DNA of 64,000 bases from Aricia agestis (taxonomy: Eukaryota > Arthropoda > Insecta > Lepidoptera > Lycaenidae), in assembly GCF_905147365.1 (NCBI RefSeq), contig NC_056420.1, forward strand, positions 8,690,001 through 8,754,000, written 5' to 3'. The position numbers were made by a program, and so were the translations under genes. The notes beneath the pieces were generated by a model, which was not told where the DNA came from, ran no database searches, and was given only the letters and a program-made list of their open reading frames with translations. Positions 44,985-55,662 of the stretch are shown piece after piece; the stretch's first letter is position 1, and every line of letters begins with the position of its first letter.

Positions 44985-45255
44985 GCAAAGGTCGATCTTT
45001 AAAACTTTTCCTAATATTCGTAAACGCTTATCCAAACACTGGATGGATATTGACCACTGCGTATCTCAATTCGGTACCAGCCATGGAAATTTTAAAGTCA
45101 AACTTTACGGATCTAAGTTACTAGCATCGGTCGAGCACATAGGTAGAAATGGTAGAATATGTACGACCGAAGGCAGTATGTTTGAATCATGTTCTCTGGG
45201 AGAGTTTTTTCTGCCAAGACGAAAGAACTACAATGCTAGACAACCTACAGTGTAA
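44985..45255 (+). pseudogene. LINE remnant: region C-terminal to RNase H/RT (R1- or I-like)
   Basis: The frame (with an internal ATG at 45043) reads HCVSQFGTSHGNFKVKLYGS, then KLLAS, and later MFESCSLGEF. This fits the 'T-GHG-F---L-------P-C--C----ETA-H-LFEC' zinc-ribbon-like tail common at the end of R1/I/Jockey-group proteins. The first cysteines of that motif are lost and there is no upstream RT, so it is a dead fragment. The assignment is by motif shape and is only moderately secure. Confidence 0.45.
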
Positions 45256-45454
45256 ATCTGATGTCGCATACTACGGTGATCGTGGACAGCAGGAAATTAA
45301 TCCGTGCCTTCAAGCGTTTTTGTCATAATTATTATTGGCAACAGTCTAACACAACAAATTCCAATATTAATTTAGCTATACTTAGTACAGTTACAATTTT
45401 TATAATTATAGTTTATTTTCGTGGTGCATTAAAAATTTCGTGTGTAATGTAGAT

Positions 45455-45547
45455 CCAAATAAAATAGTCGTAGATGGGTGTTCAATTTTGTAAATCTCGA
45501 TTTTAATAACATACATTCACGCGGACGAAGTTGCGGGCAACAGCTAG
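45455..45547 (+). mobile_element. Helitron 3' terminus
   Basis: Ends CACGCGGACGAAGTTGCGGG, CAACAGCTAG (CTAG at 45544-45547), followed by T. This is the same terminus as 53241-53866 and 59816-60520. The 5' side is not recognisable. Confidence 0.65.
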
Positions 45548-45846
45548 TTTGTTTATATTTCTGTATTTAAACTTAATTAAAATACAAGAGTAAATTAAAC
45601 AAATCACATTAATTGCACGTTGAAAAACTTTACGACTTTATTTTTATTTATATTTTAAAAGTAAATAAAATAAAAATATGTATTTAACATTAATTTAACC
45701 TTCTTACCACCTTTAGCTAGTTACGTTATAATTAAATAAGTAAGTATTATCGTCTCGAAAAATGTCCGGTTCCCATGCGAAAAAGAAATCTAAAAAACGA
45801 GGGTCGAGGAGGTTATATATTCGGCTGTGGATTTTTTTTTTTGGTA
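45548..45846. other. AT-rich DNA
   Basis: Includes a small ACCGACTT-repeat-like piece near 45795-45830 (GAGGAGGTTATATATTCGGC). No gene. Confidence 0.4.
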
Positions 45847-46181
45847 TTTTTTTTATGAAATAAGGGGGCAAACGAGCAAACGGGTCACCTGATGGAAAGC
45901 AACACTCGCAGCATCAGAAGAGCTGCAGGTGCGTTGCCTGCCTTTTAAGAGAGAATAGGGTAATAGGGGAGGGTAGGGAAGGGAAGGGAATAGGGGAAGG
46001 TAGGAAAGGGAAGGGAATAGGGGAGGGCAGGGATGGGAATAGGGTAGGGGATAGGGCCTCCGGTAAACTCACTCACTCGGCGAAACACAGCGCAAGCGCT
46101 GTTTCACGCCGGTTTTCTGTGAGAACGTGGTATTTCTCCGGTCGAGCCGGCCCATTCGTGCCGAAGCATGGCTCTCCCACG
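45847..46181 (-). mobile_element. SINE-like retroelement, full copy (minus strand)
   Basis: Oligo-T, ATGAAATAAGGGGGCAAACG, GGTCACCTGATGGAAAGC, an expanded GGGAATAGGG/GGGAGGGTAGG tract (45955-46050), and GCATGGCTCTCCCACG at its 5' end. The internal tract is longer than in other copies. Confidence 0.8.
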
Positions 46182-46384
46182 TATATTTTTTTTTCAATCA
46201 ATCTACATCTTGGGCCCTCAGCACCAACGGCGCGCGTGCAGGCAGCGAGACTCTAAAATCTTAAATCAGCCTAACTTGAAAGTTGCAACAGCTATTGTCC
46301 ATTTTTATAGATTTCCGTCTGTACCTGTGAAGAACACGTACTTAGGTGTAAGGTGAGTGAGAGAGTGTAGTAGAGAATGTGTCA

Positions 46385-46441
46385 TCAGTCATTCAGTTCT
46401 ATAATTATCTCGGAGGTGTGTGAACGGCCGCGCAGGTGAAG
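46385..46441 (+). promoter_or_regulatory. Possible start site and short non-coding exon
   Basis: Two initiator-like motifs (TCAGTC 46385-46390, TCAGTT 46393-46398) precede GGCCGCGCAG and a donor-like GTGAAG at 46436. Local GC is raised to about 46500. There is no supporting downstream exon. Confidence 0.15.
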
Positions 46442-46713
46442 GTCGCCAGTGCGCTACTGTCATAGAGCACTGTGATTTTGTATCGTGAGACCGCGACGCG
46501 ACTGATGATTGTGTAATATCTGCTGCCTGTCAAAAATTTCGTATAGGAAATTCTAACTTTCTGTTGCATTGCTGTCACAATGATACGTTGTTTCGAAAGA
46601 GAAGTTGAAAAATAAAAAATTGAGTTCTAAAACACCCGAACATATCTACATACTTACATACATACAGAACTAGTTAAATAAAAGTTAATGCAGAATAGAC
46701 AGAGTAGTTATGT

Positions 46714-46721
46714 CTATTGTG
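46714..46721. repeat. hAT target-site duplication, left copy (CTATTGTG)
   Basis: Identical to 52462-52469 on the other side of the element. Confidence 0.93.
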
Positions 46722-47038
46722 CAGGGATCGGAACCGGTTTTGCAAAACCTGTTAATTTCGTTCGATAAACCGATATAATTTCGTTCCTCCATAAAACCGG
46801 TAAATTGATAGAACAAAATTTTTAAGCTCTCACAAACCGAAATAAACCGGTTTGAGCGGCGTGCGGCTCGCACCTTTGCATCGCCGCGCTGTTGCCGCTC
46901 CGCGCTATCTCTCATCTCGTCGCACGCGCACCTTTCTTCTCTATCTCGATTCTCGCATGCGCGGGGTTTGTTTACTATTACTTCGTTCGTCCTTCGCTGC
47001 GAGTGTTGGTTTCTTCTTTTTGTAAATTATCAATAATT

Positions 47039-47155
47039 ATGGGAAGAAAAAAGGAAAACAAAATATATTCGATGTTTGCATTTGACGAAAACACAAAAAA
47101 GTCCAAATGTTTAGTGGAAGGGTGTAGTCCATATTTAACCATATTTATATAATCT
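47039..47155 (+). pseudogene. hAT transposase N-terminus (BED-finger start), truncated
   Basis: The ATG at 47039 opens MGRKKENKIYSMFAFDENTK, then KSKCLVEGCSPYL. The C-x4-C spacing fits the first half of a BED-type zinc finger, with which many hAT transposases begin. The frame stops at 47150-47152, and the catalytic RNase-H-like core is absent. The adjacent C-terminal piece shows that the middle was deleted. Confidence 0.65.
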
Positions 47156-47159
47156 GACA

Positions 47160-47312
47160 AAAGTTGGTTTAGCTATTCCACCAACAAGTGTCAGCGTCGA
47201 GAGGCTTTTTTTCTCATTAAAATTTGTACTCAACAATTTAAGAATGCGTTTGCAAGACTCCATAATAGATGATGTAATTATTGTTAGAAATAATTGTTTG
47301 TATTCCAAATAA
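47160..47312 (+). pseudogene. hAT transposase C-terminal dimerisation domain fragment
   Basis: A different frame reads AIPPTSVSVERLFFSLKFVL, then NNLRMRLQDSIIDDVIIVRN, and ends at a stop at 47310-47312. The pattern P-TS---ER-FS------N-R-RL is the hallmark of the hAT C-terminal dimerisation domain. It follows the N-terminal piece after fewer than 10 bp, so an internal deletion of well over 1 kb is inferred. The element must have moved, if at all, with transposase supplied elsewhere. Confidence 0.85.
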
Positions 47313-47846
47313 TTTCCTTAAATTTATGCCCCAGTCGGATCATTGTTGCCATTTAATAACGAGTAGTTGGGCTATTAGTCCCCAAAAATTTTGGTCCCAA
47401 TGGGACGAATGACCTGAGATAATTAAAGTATTTAAACTAACGTTAATAACTGTTAAAGTCTCGTAAAACATTACATAAGGTTATAATTTTATAAATAGTT
47501 TTAACGAATGTAACTACACTGATTTCAGGCATTTTTAAATTTTAATATTTGATTTATTATATAAAAAATGTAAAATAATATATTTTGATATAAATTATAA
47601 CCACAGCAATTACTTAATGTAACATAGGATTATTTTTGTTAAAAAATTGTAATATTATTGAAAATAAGAAAAAATAATGTATGAAGAGTATTACTCATAC
47701 TTCAATAATTATAATAATATTATTTGAGTTACCTACTGGCAATTCTAATATTTTCAAACTGTATTATGAACTATAAGTTCACAATTACAAGGTACACATA
47801 AGATGTTTTATAATAAAACCTGTGAATTTATTTTATAGAAATAATC
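47313..47846. other. hAT 3' non-coding DNA
   Basis: AT-rich, without genes. It lies between the transposase stop and the nested interspersed repeat. Confidence 0.5.
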
Positions 47847-48275
47847 GGCCAAGTGCGAGTCGGACTCGCGCACGTAGGGTTCCGTACCATTAAAGAGGAA
47901 AAAAATGCCAATTTTTTTTATATGAGAGACCCCCTTAATTTTTTATTTTATTTAAATATTATTATTAATTATTGAAGTACACATAATATAATTAAGGCAT
48001 TTATGTAAATTTCAAGTTACTAGCTGTTACCATTATTGATTACGAGCAAAAAAGGCAAAAAAAATAACGTTTGTTGTATGGGGGCCCTCCTTAAATATTA
48101 TTTTTTTTGTTTTTAGTATTTGTTGTTATAGCGGCAATAGAAATACACAATCTGTGAAAATTTCAGAAGTCTAGCTATAGCGGTTCTTGAGATACAGCCT
48201 GATGACATACAGACGGACAGACGGACAGACAATGAAGTCTTAGTAATAGGGTCCCGACTCCCGTTTTTACCCTTT
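47847..48275 (+). mobile_element. AGGGTTCCGTACC interspersed repeat, copy 4, left part (split by LINE)
   Basis: Begins GGCCAAGTGCGAGTCGGACT and continues through TTATAGCGGCAATAGAAATA, (GACG/GACA)n, AATGAAGTCTTAGTAATAGG and CCCGTTTTTACCCTTT. It then stops at the A-rich/(AAACTC)n tail of the LINE. The last 14 bp (GGATACGGAACCCT) reappear at 51238-51251, beyond the LINE. Confidence 0.85.
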
Positions 48276-48550
48276 AAACTCAAACTCAAACTCAAATTTT
48301 TTTATTCAGAATAATTTTTTTCAAATATTCTCTGAACGTCGGGGCTACACAGATGCCTACCACCGGTTCGGGAACTAACCCGGCGAGAAGAACCGGCGTA
48401 AGAAACTCGCACGGGGCCATCTTTTTCTAAAAAGATGGAAAATTACAAAAAATATATTATAAAATAACAGTGTCATTATGACTAAATAAAATACAACGAG
48501 TGTACAATTATTATACATATTATAATGAAACAGCTCTGCAGGGGGCGACC

Positions 48551-48844
48551 TTATTCCCATGGTGTACTATCATTCATGAAATCAGTAACTTTATAGTACG
48601 CTTTGGTACACAAACGTTCTTTAACAACTTTTTTAAATCTATTAATTGAGAGATTTTGAACGATTTCTGGGATCTTATTATAAAGGCGTATACATTGACC
48701 TTTAAAAGAATTTTTGACTTTAGTAAGTCTAGTCACCGGAATTTCAAGCTTATGTTTATTACGAGTATTTCTCCCATGGGTTCGTGAATTGATATATATT
48801 CTTTTTAACATATAATACATTTGATAGGACATATTGAGAAGCAA
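48551..48844 (-). pseudogene. LINE polyprotein: C-terminal end
   Basis: The third frame carries NTRNKHKLEIPVTRLTKVKN, CIRLYNKIPEIVQNLSINRF and KKVVKERLCTKAYYKV. It ends MNDSTPWE at a stop at about 48551. The stop is followed by the 3' UTR, so this is the natural C-terminus. Confidence 0.88.
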
Positions 48845-49223
48845 CAGTTAAGATTCCAGTTTCCTTAAATTTTTCTCTAAGTGAAGTATTACGGGCCAAC
48901 TTGTAGATTGTCCGCACAGCTCGCTTCTGCAGCACAAAAATTGTATTTATATCTGCAGCATTGCCCCACAGCAAAATGCCGTAGGACATAATACTATGAA
49001 AGTAACTAAAATACACTAGACGTGCTGTTGTTTCATCTGAAAATTGTCTAATCTTACTTACTGCATATGCTGCTGAACTGAGTCTGTCGGCCAACCCAGC
49101 AATATGAGGGCCCCACTGAAGCTTGGAGTCTAGTGTAATACCTAAAAATACAGCTGTATCCACTAGCTCCATAACATCACCATTTAAAAGCACATTGGTT
49201 TCCGTTTGCCTTACATTGGGCAA
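48759..49223 (-). pseudogene. LINE polyprotein: post-RT segment
   Basis: Continues the polyprotein after a frameshift near 49280. The frame carries ELVDTAVFLGITLDSKLQWG, PHIAGLADRLSSAAYAVSKI, LVYFSYFHSIMSYGILLWGN and LQKRAVRTIYKLA. This is the usual thumb and linker region of Jockey-group enzymes. It overlaps the next frame at a second shift near 48800. Confidence 0.9.
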
Positions 49224-49275
49224 TTTGAATTTAATACATTTTGTTTTTTTACTATTAAGTAAAAGATTATTAACA

Positions 49276-51228
49276 CTAAACCAATGTTACTTCGTCATAA
49301 CACGCATTAAGCCGTTTGATATTGAATGTAAGAGATGTATCATCAGCAAATAATACTATCCCATGTTTATCTTTAATTAAGAATGGCAGGTCATTTATAT
49401 AAATAAGAAACAGGAAGGGTCCTAATATAGACCCCTGTGGGACCCCCATTTCAATTTTTGCACCAGCAGATTTTTTACCATTTATCTCAACCCTCTGAGT
49501 TCTATTTGACAAGTACGATTTTAGGAGGGCGAGTGCTGTGCCTTTTATGCCATAGTGACAGAGTTTCCTGACCAATGTTTTGTGTTGCACGCAATCAAAG
49601 GCCTTTGAGAGATCGCAAAAAACTCCTAGAGCATCCTGCGACGTCTCCCAGGCATTAAAAATACTACTGATCAATTCAACGCCTGCGTCTGTAGTAGACC
49701 GTCCCTTTGTAAATCCAAATTGTTTATTGTGTAAAATATTATTTATATTAAAGTGCGTTAGTAATTGATTCAGTATTATCTTTTCATAAATTTTACTCAA
49801 TGTCGGTAAAATAGATATAGGTCGGAAATTAGACGGGTCCAACTTACTACCAGATTTAAAAAGAGGTAAAACTTTACTGTGTTTCATTAGATCAGGAAAT
49901 ACGCCACTTTTTATACAATCATTAAATATAGTCGCTAAGTAGGGCGCGATAACATCGATTATAGATTTAATAACTTTCATTGATAGGCCCCACAAATCAG
50001 TAGTGTTCTTAATATTTAGTAAATTGAAAGTTTTTAAAATGTCTTCAGGACCTACTTCTTTAAATCTGAAGTCGATATCACATTCATTTACATTTTCTTT
50101 AAGTAACAATATAGCATCATCAGGAGAGTCCTTTAGGTTACTTGTAATTGAAATTGAAACTGGAATGTCAGCGAAAAATTTCTCAAAAGCAGTCGCAACA
50201 TCATTGTCGGAAGTTATATTTTTGTTATCTATATTTAATTTGAAATCTGAGTTGTGACTGGCGACTCTTCCAGTTTCACTTGCTATTATTTGCCACGTTG
50301 TCTTTACTTTATTTTTTGAATTCTTAATTTTATTTCTAATGTGAATAGATTTGGCAGCCCTGCAGACTTGCTTAAATATTTTTGAATATAATCTTACATA
50401 GTTTATAAAGTGTTCACTTTGATTTATAGTTCTTTCATTATAAAGGTCATACAGTTTTAATCTGCTTTTCATAATACCTGGTGTAGCCCATTCACTAAAT
50501 TTACTCTTATTGTTTTTTCCAACTGTCTTAGAGGTGAAGGTAGTATCAAAATGGTTTTTAATTAATTTGAAAAGATTACCAAATGTCATATCTGGACTAC
50601 TATGATATTCTAAATTTCCAATCTTAGATATAATTTCACCCCTAAACTTCTCAATACGTTTATCATTAATTGGAATACAAGTACTTTTGTTTTTACATAC
50701 TTTTTTGAAATTCTTGTTCATGGGGAAAATAGCTCGTTGTCCACAGTGATCAGAGCTTAGTATGTTTAAGACTTCTTTCTTTAAGGAGTCTATATTGGTA
50801 AAAATATTATCAATGCATGTAGCAGAGTTGCCACTGATCCTTGTGGGTTCATAAAACAAATTTGTCAAATTATATGATCTTAACAAAGAAGTGAATCTAA
50901 CAGTGGTTGAATTATTGTCTAAAATATTTATATTAAAATCACCACAAAGTAAAATGTGTTTGTTAGATGCACTTATTTTTGTTAATAAAATCTCCATGTC
51001 CTTTTCAAATATATCATATAATCCTAGTGGAGGCCTGTATACACATATAATAATAAAGTTTCCCACCTCTACGCAGGCTATTTCAGTTGTTCGTTCTGTA
51101 GAGAGGCTCACTAAGTCCTTACGTTCTTTATATTTTAAATTCTTGTTAATTAGTATGAGTGAACCACCTCTTATGGCTTTTTCTCTGCAGAAAGAACTTG
51201 TTAGCTGGTGCATACTATAATTTAACAT
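49276..51228 (-). pseudogene. LINE polyprotein: endonuclease and reverse transcriptase (N-terminal part)
   Basis: A 650-codon frame. Residues ~1-170 are the C-terminal half of an AP-type endonuclease: RGGSLILINK, then VYRPP, GDFNIN and SSDHCG. The N-terminal catalytic half is lost by 5' truncation. The reverse transcriptase spans ~450-640: SNFRPISILPTLSKIYEKII, FGFTKGRST, FCDLSKAFDCVQHKTL, MGVPQGSILGPFLFLIYIND and the active-site motif FADD. The frame ends at 49276 by a frameshift just after FADDTSLTF. The protein continues in another frame (49223-48759). The first ATG is internal to the domain and is not a natural start. Confidence 0.93.
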
Positions 51229-51237
51229 TTTACATTT

Positions 51238-51251
51238 GGATACGGAACCCT
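51238..51251 (+). mobile_element. AGGGTTCCGTACC interspersed repeat, copy 4, right end
   Basis: GGATACGGAACCCT, the missing terminus of the repeat at 47847-48275, displaced by the LINE insertion. Confidence 0.8.
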
Positions 51252-52461
51252 AAAAATGATCACTTACCTCCGATACACATGAGTTATTATTGCGTGAAAT
51301 TGAAGAACACAACAACACACATTATTGATTAGGAGTCAACACAACAAAAACAAATCTAGGATTCTATTTGTCAATTGACAGATTTGCATGACGCCTCACG
51401 CAATTTAAATCTGTCAAATCCATACAAATTAAGAAATGCATCTACGCGTCGCGTTGCGGTCTGAATTGACCCAAATGGGACGAAACGGCATCGACATTTA
51501 AAAAATTCCCGGCTTGTTCTAAATGCGGCGTAATCACGTAGGACGAATCGGGAACGACTCATTTAATTATTTATTTATTTTATTTATTTATTTAGATCAG
51601 GCACCATTAAGTACCGTGATAAACTGATCTTATAAGGGTTGAGTTTTACTTTTTTTAAGGTACTTACAGGTAAAGATATACACCCTAAAGATAATAATAA
51701 TATCATAATATTAATACGCGAACGAAAAACTTTGTAACCCTTTTTACGAAAAATGGGGAAACAAAATTTCATGCACCTAGCATGAAATTTTGCACAGTTA
51801 TAGTTTATATGGTGAAGGAATGCATCGAGCTAATATTATTTTGAAATTATGCTCTTATCATACATTTTTTTAACAAATAAAACATTACACACACTACAAC
51901 ACACACAGATGAGAAATAACAGATTTTTGAGTGACAAGCCTATACATTCGAATTATAATCTTTTATTTATGGTTGAATTCTGTTGACAATAACTTGACAA
52001 ATTGAAAATGGATTATAATTTTTATATTGAATCTAAGATACTATTAGACAATGCTTACACGGCCAGTCTGAGATCAGCTAAGTCCCGGAGACAAGAGTTG
52101 AAAAAAAATGATAAAGTTAATATTTTTTACAAAATATAAGTAGGTAGTAGTCCTAATGTCGTTGAAACTTAGGTCGAATTTCGACCATAGGGCGATCTCT
52201 AGTAAAGATAATTATGTAGACAAAGCTTAGACACAGAGCGTGGACAAAAATTACGATGCGAATTACAAAATAGATAATAATATGACACTTACCTTTCTAA
52301 TTAACCGGTTAATTTCGTTCTACCAAACCGGTTTTACAGAAAACCGGTTTCATTCGATTGAAACGGTTTTAACCGGTAACCTAAACCTAAAACCGGAATT
52401 CAATCGGTTTCGGTCATTGACCCCAAACCGGTTTGAAACATAAACCGGTTTCCGATCCCTG
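51252..52461. other. hAT right-hand non-coding DNA and subterminal repeats
   Basis: AT-rich without genes to about 52290. After that come closely spaced AACCGGTT-type motifs (AACCGGTTAATTTCG, AAACCGGTTTTACAG, AAAACCGGTTTCATTCG, AAACCGGTTTGAAAC) up to the terminus at 52461. Confidence 0.8.
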
Positions 52462-52469
52462 CTATTGTG
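52462..52469. repeat. hAT target-site duplication, right copy (CTATTGTG)
   Basis: Identical to 46714-46721. Confidence 0.93.
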
Positions 52470-53240
52470 GCTAATGTATGGAATTTGACACACGGCACAC
52501 CGCATCGCCATGTTTCTTAGCGACGGGATGTCAAATTCTAAATTCGAATCTATCGAGTAAAGTTGTCGTACTCAATTAAAAGTACCTAAGTACTGCATTC
52601 GAGTGTACGTCCAGTTGGCAGTTGTCCTCTCAAAAGACCAAAGAGAATGTCATATACTACGTAACAAAAGACATAAAACTACGATAGCGCTTGAAGAAGT
52701 TCTGTCTCGTGGCTTGAATAGGAATCTAGGTTTCGATCCTAAAATATTAATCTAGGATTTAACAATGAGCGATTAGCGCTGTGTAAGTAATCCTTACGCA
52801 AGTGGCTCCGCTCAATTTCAATATTTAAATCATCTGAAATCGAATTTGAACTCAAATCTTTTCTATTCCAAATTCAAAATAGTTGCGTGACGTCATCGGG
52901 ATAAATTCGGACGAATCCCGCGTCACGAATAATGGAGTACATACAATTAATCCTATAAGGACAGCCGAGGCCGATGCGCAAAAGGAATTGAACTTGTCCT
53001 AATACGGCTTAGACTTTAGAGACTCGAGCAGAAAAAACTTACGTACTGCGACCTGCTGGTCACGGCGAAACATTAAAACGCCATTAATATGTTGCCAAGT
53101 TACAACATTATCTTTAGGTATTGTAAAAAACGTCCCAACCATTATAAGTGATGAAAAACGTCTTGAAATAGGAGCTTAATCCTATATAGCTCTTTGGAGG
53201 ACGGAGTGACAGGGATAACGTGGCTCGTGTGCCACTATAA
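52470..53240. other. No feature seen
   Basis: Moderate GC, but no frame, repeat end or splice-flanked segment is recognisable. A weak inverted phrase (CGTGACGTCATCGGGAT/ATCCCGCGTCACG) occurs at about 52886-52926. Confidence 0.45.
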
Positions 53241-53866
53241 TCTATACTAATATTATAAATGCGAAAGTATCTCTGTCTGTCTGTCTGTCTGTCTGTCTCG
53301 CTTTCACGCCAAAACTACTGAACCGATTGTAATGAAATTTTGTACACAGATAGTCTAAAGCCTGAGAAAGGACATAGGCTACTTTTTAACTGGAAAAGGG
53401 GGTTGTAAGGGGGTGAAAATGCGTAAATTTGGTCAAATTAAGTTAGTTCCAAAAACTCAAAATAGATGGCGCCAAGAGTCCCCTAGATCGCGCTATTGCT
53501 TGCTCATGCGTATTTCTATAAGAGGTGGTACCATGTTGAGTTAATATTTCGATTATTTCGATTGTTATACATGTTATTAAATAACTCACGTACCAACATA
53601 GAAATCAGAAACAACAGTCTACCAATAATAAATACTAAATAGTTTATGGCCTATGGGTATTGGCTATTGGGCAAAGCTAAAGTTCTGTAATGCATTATGC
53701 AGCTAAGTTCAAAAGTAAATATCATATTATGTGCACACTACACGGCTGTTTTGGGTATTTTGATTTAAGGGGTACCAGGGTTTTAAAAAGCTTTTGACAC
53801 CAATTTTATTGACACCGCGCGCTATTAACTGAAGTCCACGCGGACGAAGTCGCGGGCAACAGCTAG
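53241..53866 (+). mobile_element. Non-autonomous Helitron, complete (626 bp)
   Basis: Preceded by A, it starts TCTATACTAATATTATAAAT. It continues with GCGAAAGTATCTCTG, (TCTG)n and TTTCACGCCAAAACTACTGA, then ACCGATTGTAATGAAATTTT, GGACATAGGCTACTTTTTAA and AGATGGCGCCAAGAGTCCCC. It ends CACGCGGACGAAGTCGCGGG, CAACAGCTAG (CTAG at 53863-53866), followed by T. All Helitron boundary rules are met and no Rep/helicase gene is present. Confidence 0.88.
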
Positions 53867-54114
53867 TGATTAATATTTTATTTAAGAGTTCAGTTCACTA
53901 TTCAGCAAAGGTTTCAAATGAGTCTAAACTCTAAACTGCAGGTTACGTGAGTTATTTCGTTAAACATCCCAAGTGCACTATTGAGTATTGATGGTATATT
54001 GACAGCCAATACACAAAAGTATTTATGGCATGATACCACCATGATACTGATCACACTTAGCGAGCAAAAACTCCTACCATAGAAACCTACAAACCTAGAG
54101 ACCTCCATTATTAA
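53867..54114. other. Short unannotated spacer
   Basis: No gene or element between two Helitrons; small frames here are chance-length. Confidence 0.45.
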
Positions 54115-54326
54115 TCTTATATCTTTAAACGAGCAATTCTTGTATATATGTATATAATATATAATTGGAATCTCGGAATCAGCTCCAACGATTTTCATGA
54201 AATTTACTTTAAAGGGGGTTTCGGGGGCGATAAATCGATCTAGCTAGGAATCATTTCTAGAAAATGTAATTTAATTCGTGTTTTACAATTTATCGAATAC
54301 CGAGCAAAGCTCGGTCAAATAGCTAG
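54115..54326 (+). mobile_element. Non-autonomous Helitron of a second subfamily (212 bp)
   Basis: Preceded by A, it starts TCTTATATCTTTAAACGAGC. The interior has AATTGGAATCTCGGAATCAG and GCGATAAATCGATCTAGCTA. It ends ACCGAGCAAAGCTCGGT (a 7-bp hairpin), CAAATAGCTAG (CTAG at 54323-54326), followed by T. The terminal hairpin just before CTAG is the classic Helitron 3' structure. Confidence 0.8.
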
Positions 54327-55315
54327 TAATTATTAAATAACACGATACATACCTACAGCGGAGTGACACAGACGAATTAATAGGGTCTTTTTTATTGCCA
54401 TCTATTAGATTGTTTTCAATTTCAATTTGTTTGACTGACAATTCAATGAAAGGCTATGATACGCTGCGAGTTGTAAGATCTTGATAAAATGTAGCATTCT
54501 CATTTTGTTGTAAGATGGAAAATCCAAACACCATATAAAATACAAATAAAGGAAGAACATTTTTACTCGACAACCTTTTTGATGCCGAAGGTCGGAATTT
54601 TTTACTGCGTGGCAGACAGTTTACCGAAAATAAAAGATTATACGGGTAGCGAGAACCATTAACCATCCATTACATAATATAATCTGTAAACTAAGACATT
54701 GATGTTTTACTAATATAATATTATCATTGCACAAAGATATCACAATCAAAGACTTCTATTTAAGTTTAAATAGAATTCTATGACCACAATAAACATGGGC
54801 TTTCCCGTGAAGGTTAAAGGTAAAAAATAAGGTAATTTTGTAAGTGATAAAGAGTCGACATTTTTAACATAATATTATATAATATTTACTTTGCTTGTTT
54901 AAAAAAACTAAGTAACTATTCTCCCATACGGCCCAAGTGGGCCGCGAGAACAATACATTTCCAAGAATCCGCGATCCAAGGAAGAATACGTATACAGCAT
55001 ACGGTATACTGTGCGTATAAGCTACTCTACAAAGTACTATTATAAGTACTATAAGATTGTAGAGCTTTTCACTTTTATCCGAAAACCTCTATACATAACA
55101 CAAAGTTTCTTATTCACAGGTTTTTTTAATTTGTACGCAATTTCCGACTGCGTTAACTTGTTGCATTTTCCGAGCCAATTCTTTAAGGATCTAAAAAAAA
55201 CTAGACCAATTTCGGCTTGCTTTCTTTGCAGATTTCGATCCAACTGCCGTAACTGAATTATATTTTTTGTAGGCAAAATAAATTCTTATCATGGACGCCA
55301 ACAAGTCTTCACAAC
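54327..55315. other. AT-rich DNA, no gene seen
   Basis: Only chance-length frames. A TATACAGCATACGGTATACT phrase near 54991 is a small inverted repeat. Confidence 0.45.
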
Positions 55316-55480
55316 AGGGCCGGATTTACATTTTTTATGAGTAAAGGCCACCTTAATTTTGCAACACTTATGTACGAACTCTGCCGCCATCCTAGGACGC
55401 TGCCGTCTAGGACCATAGGCCCTAGGCCATGGCCTATACTGCCTTTACAAAAATCCTTGAGTTGCTTCACAAAGTCATAT
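55316..55480. mobile_element. CAGGGCCGGAT-type hAT MITE, left-end fragment
   Basis: CAGGGCCGGATTTACATTTT at 55316 matches the left terminus of the complete MITE at 61496-61779. The right terminus is missing; the palindromic block CCTAGGCCATGGCC at about 55421 may be an internal part. Confidence 0.4.
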
Positions 55481-55662
55481 TTTATGTAACTGCTCAGTAA
55501 TATGCTTCTGTATTTGTCTACTAATCTCGTTCCTACAATATGTACCTCTGTGTGATTTGTACTATGCATATCATATACTGTCGTATAGACCACCTGACAA
55601 CCCGAAAATGCGTGACCATTTTCGATCTGTCAATGTGTGCGTGTGCTAGTGATGTATATTTT

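Larger units (their letters stand above)
48276..51237 (-). mobile_element. Jockey-group LINE, 5'-truncated, nearly intact
   Basis: Read on the minus strand, the insertion starts within the endonuclease and ends with a 3' UTR containing CGGCGAGAAGAACCGGCG, AAGAAACTCGCACGGGGCC and a (GAGTTT)n tail at 48276-48300. It interrupts the repeat at 48275/51238. With only two frameshifts in ~2.7 kb of coding sequence, it is the youngest layer of the nest. Fragments of the same family lie at 29890-30315, 32325-33120 and 56287-56635. Confidence 0.9.
46722..52461 (+). mobile_element. hAT-superfamily DNA transposon, internally deleted, with nested insertions
   Basis: The left end CAGGGATCGGAACCGGTTTT and right end (inverse of CAGGGATCGGAAACCGGTTT) are flanked by a perfect 8-bp target duplication, CTATTGTG, at 46714-46721 and 52462-52469. 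An 8-bp duplication and CAG...CTG ends are the hAT signature. Many subterminal AACCGGTT copies (46734-46860 and 52305-52455) look like transposase binding sites. The transposase is reduced to an N-terminal zinc-finger start and a C-terminal dimerisation tail. Without the nested repeat and LINE, the element would be about 2.3 kb. Confidence 0.93.
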
